DNA of 37,812 bases from Ruminococcus sp. AF46-10NS. GTDB taxonomy: Bacteria; Bacillota; Clostridia; Lachnospirales; Lachnospiraceae. The translations under genes were made by a program, and so were the position numbers. This document shows, in pieces, positions 20,178 to 27,418 of the stretch. Under the pieces are notes generated by a model that had not been told where the DNA came from, made no database searches, and saw only the letters and a program-made list of their open reading frames with translations. How positions within the stretch are numbered: the first letter of the stretch is position 1; every line of letters starts with the position of its first letter. The stretch covers positions 1-37,812 of the forward strand of contig NZ_QRNF01000031.1 of NCBI RefSeq assembly GCF_003474435.1, given 5' to 3'.

Positions 20178-21074
20178 ATGGCAATTTTTAAAGGGGCAGG
20201 CGTTGCAATCGTAACACCAATGCATGAAGACGGTAAGGTGAATTATGAGAAACTTGAGGAGATCCTGGAGGACCAGATCGCGAACAGCACAGACGCCATC
20301 GTTATCTGTGGAACAACAGGAGAGTCTTCTACCCTGACTCATGGTGAGCATCTTCAGACTATCAAATTCACTATTGATAAGGTTAATAAACGTGTGCCGG
20401 TAATCGCAGGAACAGGTTCCAACTGTACAGAGACAGCGATCATGATGTCCAAGGAAGCTGCTTCCTATGGTGCAGATGCTCTTCTTATCGTAACACCTTA
20501 CTATAACAAGGCTACACAGAAGGGTCTTATCGCTCATTATACAGCAATTGCCAATGCAGTTCCGGAAACTCCGCTTATCATGTACAATGTACCGAGCCGT
20601 ACAGGCTGCAATATCCAGCCGGCTACAGCAGCTTATCTTGCCAAGAATGTGAAGAATATTGTCGGAATCAAGGAAGCTACAGGAGATCTTTCACAGATTG
20701 CCAAGATGATGTCTCTGGCTGACGGACAGCTTGAGCTTTACTCCGGAAATGATGACCAGATCCTTCCGATCCTTTCTCTGGGCGGACTTGGAGTAATCTC
20801 CGTACTGTCCAACGTTGCACCGAAGTATACACATGATATGGTTATGAAATATTTCGACGGTGACACAAAGGGTGCAGCTGAGGATCAGCTGAAGGCTATT
20901 CCGCTGATCAATGCCCTGTTCAGTGAGGTTAACCCGATCCCGGTTAAGACGGCCATGAATCTTATGGGAATGAATGTAGGACCACTTCGTATGCCACTTT
21001 GTGATATGGAAGACAACACAAAGGCAGCTCTTGCAAAAGAAATCGAGAAATTCGGTCTTAAGCTTGCTGAATAA
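20178..21074 (+). CDS. dapA: 4-hydroxy-tetrahydrodipicolinate synthase
   Basis: The 298-residue TIM-barrel enzyme condenses pyruvate with aspartate semialdehyde, the first committed step to lysine and diaminopimelate. It shows GTTGES (45-50), the catalytic Tyr136 in MYNVPSRTG, and the Schiff-base Lys165 in VGIKEATGD. The SD is AAGGAGG, and 36 bases separate it from dapB. No lysine riboswitch was seen upstream. Confidence 0.97.
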   Translation: MAIFKGAGVAIVTPMHEDGKVNYEKLEEILEDQIANSTDAIVICGTTGESSTLTHGEHLQTIKFTIDKVNKRVPVIAGTGSNCTETAIMMSKEAASYGADALLIVTPYYNKATQKGLIAHYTAIANAVPETPLIMYNVPSRTGCNIQPATAAYLAKNVKNIVGIKEATGDLSQIAKMMSLADGQLELYSGNDDQILPILSLGGLGVISVLSNVAPKYTHDMVMKYFDGDTKGAAEDQLKAIPLINALFSEVNPIPVKTAMNLMGMNVGPLRMPLCDMEDNTKAALAKEIEKFGLKLAE

Positions 21075-21110
21075 TCTGACTGTAAGCGGAAGGTAAAGGA
21101 GAAACATACT

Positions 21111-21866
21111 ATGGTAAAAATCATCATGCACGGCTGCAACGGACATATGGGACAGGTGATCAGTGACATCGTGGAGAAAGATCCGGATGCTGAGATCGTG
21201 GCAGGTATCGACATTGCAGACCAGGGAAAAAACAGCTATCCGGTATTTACCGATATTGATGCATGTCAGACAGAAGCAGATGCCATCATCGACTTCTCTT
21301 CTGCAAAAGCAACAGACAAGCTTCTTGAGTACAGCGCAGCACGTCAGATCCCGGTTGTTCTCTGCAGCACAGGCTTAAGCGAGGAGCAGCTTGCAAAGGT
21401 AGAGGAAACATCTAGGAAGGTTGCAGTGCTGAAATCTGCGAATATGTCTCTTGGTATCAACACACTTCTGAAACTGGTCCAGGATGCTGCCAAGGTTCTT
21501 GCAGCAGCAGGATTTGATATGGAGATCGTTGAGAAGCATCACCGCCTGAAGGTTGATGCACCGAGCGGTACAGCTCTTGCGCTGGCTGACAGTCTGAATG
21601 AGGCTATGGACAACAAGTATCACTATGTATATGACCGCAGCCAGAAACGTGAGAAACGTGACGACAAGGAGATCGGAATCTCTGCAGTCCGCGGCGGTAC
21701 GATTGTAGGTGAGCATGAGGTGATCTTTGCAGGACAGGACGAGGTAATTGAGTTCAAGCACACAGCTTATTCCAAGGCTATTTTTGGAAAAGGTGCTGTG
21801 GAAGCAGCGAAATTTATTGCAGGCAAACCGGCAGGACGTTACGATATGAGTGACGTGATCGGCTGA
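21111..21866 (+). CDS. dapB: 4-hydroxy-tetrahydrodipicolinate reductase
   Basis: The 251-residue NAD(P)H-dependent reductase takes the DapA product to tetrahydrodipicolinate. It has an N-terminal Rossmann fold (IIMHGCNGHMGQ), the catalytic motif EKHHRLKVDAPSGTA in the middle, and the C-terminal EHEVIFAGQDEVIEFKHTA. The SD is AAAGGAG. It is the last gene of the group, ended by the hairpin at 21893-21923. Confidence 0.97.
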   Translation: MVKIIMHGCNGHMGQVISDIVEKDPDAEIVAGIDIADQGKNSYPVFTDIDACQTEADAIIDFSSAKATDKLLEYSAARQIPVVLCSTGLSEEQLAKVEETSRKVAVLKSANMSLGINTLLKLVQDAAKVLAAAGFDMEIVEKHHRLKVDAPSGTALALADSLNEAMDNKYHYVYDRSQKREKRDDKEIGISAVRGGTIVGEHEVIFAGQDEVIEFKHTAYSKAIFGKGAVEAAKFIAGKPAGRYDMSDVIG

Positions 21867-21892
21867 TCCTGATAAAAAATATAAGTGATGAT

Positions 21893-21923
21893 AACGGTTC
21901 TGTGTAAAAGCAGAACCCGTTTT
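21893..21923 (+). terminator. Intrinsic terminator after dapB
   Basis: AACGGTTCTG pairs with CAGAACCCGTT (one bulge), followed by TTTT. Confidence 0.75.
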
Positions 21924-22047
21924 GCGTGTTGTGAAGCGGAGTGCGAATGCACGGTCTGCTGTTTTTTTTGAAAATTTCCCAGCATAGGAAGTCAGGAAAT
22001 GTGCCATATTATGAATACAGAAATTTTTCAAAAAAGGAGAAGATCAT

Positions 22048-22530
22048 ATGAAAAAATGGAAGGCAATTCTTTTCGGCACAATGCTCACACTGTCCCTTTG
22101 TACATTTACAGCCTGCGGAACAGAGGTAAACAATGCAGATGAAACTGTGGATGATGCACAAAAAGATACGAAAGACAAAAACAAGAACAATGCGGCAGAT
22201 GATGAGATCATTGACAATGACGCTGATAATGATGGTGTGATGGATAATGGTGAAATCATTGAGGATTCTGGTACAGACAATAATGAGATGGCCGGCGGGA
22301 ATCTTACTGTAACTCCAGGAGCAGGAACATCAGATACGGGAAATAACGAAAATGACGCAGCTGTGACACCTGGAACAAAAAGGACTGGAGACAACGGGAC
22401 TGGAAATAATGGAAATGACGGAACTGTATCCGGCGAGCTGGGTGATAGCGTGAAGGATCTGGGCGATGGCGTCGGCAATGCAGTAGATGATATTGGCAAC
22501 GCAGTTGGCAATGCAGTGGAAGGAAGATAG
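22048..22530 (+). CDS. Asp/Asn-rich low-complexity lipoprotein, function unknown
   Basis: The 160-residue protein has a clear lipoprotein signal peptide with Cys23 in FTAC. The rest is low in complexity, dominated by Asp, Asn, Glu, Gly and Thr, with short recurring units such as DNDADNDG, GNNGND and a C-terminal series of GNAV (VGNAVDDIGNAVGNAVEG). I do not recognise a domain. The acidic DxDxDG-like stretches could bind Ca2+, but no intact EF-hand or dockerin repeat is seen. ATG 22048 has a strong SD (AAAAGGAGA). A long antisense frame over it is a composition artefact. Confidence 0.75.
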   Translation: MKKWKAILFGTMLTLSLCTFTACGTEVNNADETVDDAQKDTKDKNKNNAADDEIIDNDADNDGVMDNGEIIEDSGTDNNEMAGGNLTVTPGAGTSDTGNNENDAAVTPGTKRTGDNGTGNNGNDGTVSGELGDSVKDLGDGVGNAVDDIGNAVGNAVEGR

Positions 22531-22657
22531 TTACTGAATGCTTTTCATCATGCGATGGAAGGTAAGCGATTATTACAGATATTTTACCACAGCATTGCAT
22601 AAAACTGTTTCAGATGCTATTATCAGTGCATGGAAAGAAGAACGGAGGATAAGGACT

Positions 22658-23428
22658 ATGAAATTCAGACCATGCATTGATATACATAACGGCCAGGTAA
22701 AACAGATCGTAGGAGGGAGCCTGAAAGACCAGGGAGACCAGGCGGCAGAGAATTTTGTATCAGAACAGGATGCTGCTTTTTATGCAGAATTATATAAAAA
22801 GGCAGGACTGAAAGGCGGTCATGTGATCCTGCTGAATGGAAAAGATTCTCCTTATTATAACGCAACAAAAGAACAGGCACTGCTTGCACTTTCCGGATAT
22901 CCGGGAGGACTTCAGATCGGTGGAGGCATCTGCCCGGAGAATGCGGCAGAATATCTGAATGCAGGTGCAAGCCATGTAATCGTAACTTCCTATGTTTTTA
23001 AGAACGGCGTGATCTCGTGGGAGAATCTGATGAAGATCCGGGATGCCGTAGGAAAGGAACGTCTTGTGCTGGATTTAAGCTGCCGCAAAAGAGATGGAGA
23101 ATATTATATTGTCACAGACAGATGGCAGAAGTTCACAGAGGAGATCGTGACTTTGGAACTGATGGAGAAACTTGGAAGTTACTGTGATGAGTTTCTGGTT
23201 CATGCTGTGGATGTGGAAGGCAAGGCCCACGGTGTGGAAAAAGATCTCGCAGAGCTTCTGGGACAGTATACATCCCATCCGGTAACTTATGCCGGCGGTG
23301 TTGGTTCCGTGGAAGATATTGAAGTTCTGCGTGAAGCAGGAAAAGGCCGTCTGGATGTGACGGTTGGCAGTGCATTGGATATTTTTGGCGGCAGCATACC
23401 GTTTGAAGTTCTGGCAGCAATGCACTAA
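22658..23428 (+). CDS. hisA: HisA of the eukaryotic type (ProFAR isomerase)
   Basis: The 256-residue TIM-barrel enzyme should isomerise ProFAR to PRFAR in histidine synthesis. Its N terminus (CIDIHNGQVKQIVGGSL), LQIGGGI, ASHVIVTSYVF, LVLDLSCRK, FLVHAVDVEG and VTVGSALDIFGG closely follow yeast HIS6 as I recall it, not the usual bacterial HisA. The start at 22658 is chosen for ACGGAGGA upstream; the open frame begins at 22538 but without family similarity. No other his gene is nearby. A possible alternative is a related isomerase of unknown substrate, but the match runs the whole length. Confidence 0.88.
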   Translation: MKFRPCIDIHNGQVKQIVGGSLKDQGDQAAENFVSEQDAAFYAELYKKAGLKGGHVILLNGKDSPYYNATKEQALLALSGYPGGLQIGGGICPENAAEYLNAGASHVIVTSYVFKNGVISWENLMKIRDAVGKERLVLDLSCRKRDGEYYIVTDRWQKFTEEIVTLELMEKLGSYCDEFLVHAVDVEGKAHGVEKDLAELLGQYTSHPVTYAGGVGSVEDIEVLREAGKGRLDVTVGSALDIFGGSIPFEVLAAMH

Positions 23429-23558
23429 AGGAAATTCTACAGCTGATTATTGATTTGGTTAAACTGCTCTAATAGTTGCGCATCCGCGACAAAAAAAACC
23501 TTTTGCAGGAATATATCGAATAAATTTAGAAAAAATTTGTTAAATTTTTGAAAAGTGA

Positions 23559-23587
23559 TGTTAAAATTCAACTTAATGTGTTATAAT
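23559..23587 (+). promoter_or_regulatory. Promoter of hpf
   Basis: A perfect TATAAT (23582-23587) lies 32 bases before the start codon. The -35 area (TGTTAA, 23559-23564) is weak for the vegetative sigma factor. Confidence 0.5.
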
Positions 23588-23619
23588 AGCCACATAAAAC
23601 AGCAAAGGGGATGGAAGTC

Positions 23620-24147
23620 ATGAAATTTATTATTAGTGGAAAGAATATAGCAGTAACAGAAGGACTTAAAACAGCTGTTGAGGACAAGCTTGGTAAACTT
23701 GAAAGGTATTTCACTCCTGAAACTGAAATTTCAGTGACCTTAAGTGTTGAAAAAGACCGTCAGAAGATCGAGGTAACAATCCCTGTGAAAGGTAATATCA
23801 TTCGCTCCGAGCAGGTAAGTAATGATATGTATGTATCCATTGATCTGGTTGAAGAGGTAATTGAGCGTCAGCTTCGTAAATACAAGAACAAGATTGTTGA
23901 CAAACAGCAGGAATCCACAAACTTCCAGAAAGCATATCTTGATAAGGATTATGAAGAGGATGAAGAAGTTAAGATCATCCGTACCAAGAAATTCGGAATC
24001 AAACCAATGTATCCGGAAGATGCATGCGTACAGATGGAGCTTCTTGGACATAACTTCTTCGTATTTTTCAATGCTGAGACAGAGCAGGTTAACGTGGTTT
24101 ATAAACGTAAAGGTAATACTTACGGACTGATCGAGCCTGAGTTCTGA
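23620..24147 (+). CDS. hpf: Ribosome hibernation-promoting factor, long form
   Basis: The 175-residue protein joins an N-terminal S30AE domain (about 1-100), which binds in the 30S decoding region, to a C-terminal dimerisation domain (about 118-175, KKFGIKPMYPEDACVQMELLGHNF and VVYKRKGNTYGLIEP are typical in part). The two-domain form makes 100S ribosome dimers in stationary phase. ATG 23620 is preferred over ATG 23611 because the SD AAAGGGG abuts the latter and lies 9 bases before the former. It has its own promoter and terminator. Confidence 0.95.
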   Translation: MKFIISGKNIAVTEGLKTAVEDKLGKLERYFTPETEISVTLSVEKDRQKIEVTIPVKGNIIRSEQVSNDMYVSIDLVEEVIERQLRKYKNKIVDKQQESTNFQKAYLDKDYEEDEEVKIIRTKKFGIKPMYPEDACVQMELLGHNFFVFFNAETEQVNVVYKRKGNTYGLIEPEF

Positions 24148-24178
24148 TTGCTGCATAACAACTGAATATTGAAAAGAT

Positions 24179-24226
24179 AACTCCGGGAATCTGCGTGGAA
24201 ACTTTGTAGATCCCCGGAGTTTTTTT
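24179..24226 (+). terminator. Intrinsic terminator after hpf
   Basis: AACTCCGGG (24179-24187) pairs with CCCGGAGT (24213-24220), with an inner ATCTGC/GTAGAT pairing, followed by seven T. Confidence 0.85.
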
Positions 24227-24342
24227 GATCAGGTGAGAGAGGGTGCAGTCAGGATTTTTTTACTTGAGTATAAAAGTCTGCTTTACAGCAGGCGGCCTGA
24301 TATTTTATAATAAAATCATCAGAAAAAAGGGAGGAAATACCA

Positions 24343-27066
24343 ATGAAAAAGAAGCTTTCAGCATTACTTCTCAGTGTAGTGCTATGCGTGACAGCGATAC
24401 CGGTAACTGGTATGGCTGCGGAATTCAGTGATGGTTCGGCGGTGGAAACACTTGGAGAAGATGTTTCAGAAGCTCCAGAGGAAAGTTCTGGTCAGGAAGA
24501 AGCCTCTTTGGATGTTTCAGATGATGCAGAGATTCTTGATTATGAAGATGAATCAGATGAATTAAGTATCGGGGATATTGAACAGGCATATGCAGGCAGC
24601 AGTTCGGATGATTTTACCGATTCTGCAGATGATTTTTCCGACGGGGAAGTACCGAAAAATGGAAACTTTACATTATCACATGAGGGAATTATCCAGGAAG
24701 GTGCGATCTGCCCGAAAAAGACTTCTGTAGTACTTACAGAAAAATGGGAAAATGCTCTGGTAAATCTTGTGGAAAAAGGTGGATCTGTGCTGGATATTGC
24801 ATCACTTTCTATTCCGGCAGATCAGATATCAGATGTAGTCATGTTGTTTATTAACCGACACCCGGAATATTATTGGCTTTCTTTTGAGTCCTGCGATGTA
24901 GAAAACGGTATTGCGGTTACACTTTATGAAGATGTGAAGCCTTTTATGGGCAAGAGCAGAAGTACAGTTTTTGGTTCTTCCTCACTGGAAGAGGCTACCA
25001 AGAAAGCACTGGCAGTTGTGAAGCCGGAGATGAGCGATCTGGAAAAAGCTCTTGTGCTTCATGATTATATTGCGTTAAATACAGAGTATGATTATCAGGG
25101 ATATTTGAATGGCAATCTTCCGAATTCTGTATTTACGATCGAGGGAACTCTGGTAGAAGGTAAAGCCGTATGCCAGGGATATGCACTTGCGTATCAGTAT
25201 CTTCTGAATAAGGTTGGAATTGAGAGTAAATATGTTGCCAGTTCAGCTATGAATCATGGATGGAATCTGGTGAAGATCTTTGGCCGGTGGTATCACGTAG
25301 ATGTGACCTGGGATGATCCGGTATGGGATCAGCTGGGACAAGTTAAACATCAATATTTTCTGTTGAGTGATGCGGGAATCATGGGATTGAAGCACTATAG
25401 CTGGGAAGTCTGGGACAATGGAACAGAGACTGCACCGGCGGCTGTATCTGAGGTGTATAATACTTATTTCTGGAGAAATATAGATACCGGAATCTGGTAT
25501 TATAAAGAAAAAATGTATTATATGGAGATCAGCAGTACAACAGTAGGACAGATCAAATGTCAGAGTATTTATGACTCTTCAGCTACAGTACTTGCAACGG
25601 TGGATATGAAATGGCCATATGTGGGTATGCCAAATTATTATTGGGGAAATTCTTCGAAGACGATTCTTTATAATGGTCAGTTCTATTACAGTGGTCCGGA
25701 TGCACTTTACCGGATCAATCTGGATGGTTCCGGAAATACAAAAATTGCAGATGTAAGATATACAAATCAGTATGTGTATGGATTTGCTTATTCTAATGGA
25801 GCGTTTTGGATTGCACTTCATGATAGTCCGAATATCAGTACAGCGGAATCACCGATGAAAATCACGCTTGGAGTAGAGCCAACGGCAAAGCCGAAACCGA
25901 AGCCAACGGCAACACCGAAACCGAAACCAACAGCAAAGCCGAAGCCGAAACCAACAGCAACCCCGAAACCGTCGAGTAATTCGACTGTTATTACAAAGAA
26001 TACATATAAGAATTATAAGAAATCAACATTAAACATCAAAAAAACAATAAAGAAGATTGAGAGCAATGCTTTTGAAGACTTATCGTTATTGTATGTTTAT
26101 TTTGAGGGAAGTGCCCCACAGATGGGTGCGAACATGTTTAAAAATCAGGCACTGACAGCTTACTATCCGATCAATGATCCTACATGGACAGCGGCTAAGC
26201 TGAAAGATTATGGCGGTATATGGGTCACTTGGTCTGCATGGGACCCAACTACAAAAAAAATATATGGTGCTGATCTGAAAAAATATGGCGATCTGAGTCT
26301 TAAATATACAACTGTGACATACACTGGAAAGCCACAGAAGATGAAAGTATATGTACGCGATAAAACATATCCAGGAGAATCAGATTATTTGCTGATGGAA
26401 GACATTGATTACAAAGTTACATGGAAAAATAACACAAATGCAGGTACAGCAACAGTAACAGTAACAGGTCTGGAACCAAATTTCAGGGGAACTCTTACAA
26501 AGACTTTTAAGATCCTTCAGGCAAACAACAGCATTACAGCTTCCAATGTGAAAAAAACGCAGAGTACCAAGGCACAGACATTTTCACTTGGAGCAGCAGC
26601 AAAAGGCGGGGCGAAACTCAGCTATAAATCAAACAATAAAAATGTTACTGTTAATTCAAGCGGAAAAGTAACGATTGCTGCAAACTACACAGGCGAATCT
26701 GCTATCACGATCACCGCAGCAGCTACCAAGAACTACAAAGCGGCTCAAAAGACAGTAACATTAACTGTAAATCCATCTGGAACATCCATCACAAAATGTA
26801 CCAACATTAAAACAAAAAAAGCGGATATCCAGTGGAAAAAGAACGGATCTGCAACAGGATACGAAATTCAGTATTCTACCAATAAAACATTTAAAAGCGG
26901 AGTTAAAACAAAATCGATCACAAATGCTTCCACAATAAAATACACAGCAGCCGGACTCACCAGCCAAAAAACATATTATGTAAGAGTCCGCGCATACAAA
27001 ACTGTTGGAAAGAAGAAATTATACTCTTCCTGGAGTGGAATCAAGACTGTGAAGATTACGAAGTAA
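24343..27066 (+). CDS. Secreted multidomain transglutaminase-like protein
   Basis: The 907-residue protein has a Sec signal peptide (about 1-26). An acidic linker follows (27-105). A transglutaminase-like domain (about 215-330) has an apparent triad: Cys277 in AVCQGYA, His305 in NHGWN and Asp320 in YHVDVTWDDP. A propeller-like Tyr/Trp/Asn-rich segment comes next (about 370-500), then a Pro/Thr/Lys linker (508-543). After that come a BspA-like leucine-rich end piece (about 550-640), an Ig/MBG-like domain (about 645-730), a second Ig-like segment (735-810) and a fibronectin III domain (about 812-905). No LPXTG signal or wall-binding repeat is seen. It may be a cysteine protease or cross-linker at the surface; the substrate is unknown. 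Confidence 0.85.
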   Translation: MKKKLSALLLSVVLCVTAIPVTGMAAEFSDGSAVETLGEDVSEAPEESSGQEEASLDVSDDAEILDYEDESDELSIGDIEQAYAGSSSDDFTDSADDFSDGEVPKNGNFTLSHEGIIQEGAICPKKTSVVLTEKWENALVNLVEKGGSVLDIASLSIPADQISDVVMLFINRHPEYYWLSFESCDVENGIAVTLYEDVKPFMGKSRSTVFGSSSLEEATKKALAVVKPEMSDLEKALVLHDYIALNTEYDYQGYLNGNLPNSVFTIEGTLVEGKAVCQGYALAYQYLLNKVGIESKYVASSAMNHGWNLVKIFGRWYHVDVTWDDPVWDQLGQVKHQYFLLSDAGIMGLKHYSWEVWDNGTETAPAAVSEVYNTYFWRNIDTGIWYYKEKMYYMEISSTTVGQIKCQSIYDSSATVLATVDMKWPYVGMPNYYWGNSSKTILYNGQFYYSGPDALYRINLDGSGNTKIADVRYTNQYVYGFAYSNGAFWIALHDSPNISTAESPMKITLGVEPTAKPKPKPTATPKPKPTAKPKPKPTATPKPSSNSTVITKNTYKNYKKSTLNIKKTIKKIESNAFEDLSLLYVYFEGSAPQMGANMFKNQALTAYYPINDPTWTAAKLKDYGGIWVTWSAWDPTTKKIYGADLKKYGDLSLKYTTVTYTGKPQKMKVYVRDKTYPGESDYLLMEDIDYKVTWKNNTNAGTATVTVTGLEPNFRGTLTKTFKILQANNSITASNVKKTQSTKAQTFSLGAAAKGGAKLSYKSNNKNVTVNSSGKVTIAANYTGESAITITAAATKNYKAAQKTVTLTVNPSGTSITKCTNIKTKKADIQWKKNGSATGYEIQYSTNKTFKSGVKTKSITNASTIKYTAAGLTSQKTYYVRVRAYKTVGKKKLYSSWSGIKTVKITK

Positions 27067-27070
27067 ACGA

Positions 27071-27142
27071 AAAAGAAAACGGCTATGCATACGGTAACAG
27101 CATATTATAAGTACTGTTATTGCTGCATAGCTGTTTTCTTTT
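27071..27142 (+). terminator. Long hairpin terminator after the transglutaminase-like gene
   Basis: AAAAGAAAACGGCTATGC (27071-27088) pairs with GCATAGCTGTTTTCTTTT (27125-27142) over 18 bp with one G-U pair. An inner stem TAACAG/CTGTTA is enclosed. Confidence 0.75.
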
Positions 27143-27209
27143 GGGGCAGTGTAAAAAAAGCAAAAGTCAGAAAGGATATATAGGACATGATTTGTTAAAT
27201 AATTGTTCA

Positions 27210-27238
27210 TTGTTTTTGTTACAGGAAAGTGGTAGAAT
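27210..27238 (+). promoter_or_regulatory. secA promoter
   Basis: TTGTTT (27210-27215), a 17-base spacer and TAGAAT (27233-27238) leave a leader of about 170 nt before the secA ATG. Confidence 0.5.
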
Positions 27239-27418
27239 ATATACCATATGTGATCTGGATTTCAACAGAGACCTGTAATGATCCTGAATCGGATAGATAA
27301 GAGGCTTAAAAGCCTGATTTTGAACGTAAATCATATCCGGAAGTTGTGGTTGCGTTTATGAATATACAGCGGATTAGGATATAATATCCGTATGAATTAA
27401 GACGATTGGAGCAGAAAC

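Larger units (their letters stand above)
27067..27418 (+). other. Gap before secA: terminator, promoter and structured leader
   Basis: The gap holds the terminator at 27071-27142, a promoter at 27210-27238 and a leader of about 170 nt. The leader has small stems, such as AGGCT-4-AGCCT near 27302-27315 and GGATAT/ATATCC near 27377-27388. No gene is seen. Confidence 0.6.

Noticed and set aside
22044..22511. 155-codon minus-strand Ser/Pro-rich frame over the lipoprotein gene
   Set aside because: The Ser/Pro-rich protein is just the complement of Asp/Asn/Gly codons; the plus-strand frame has a signal peptide and strong ribosome site.
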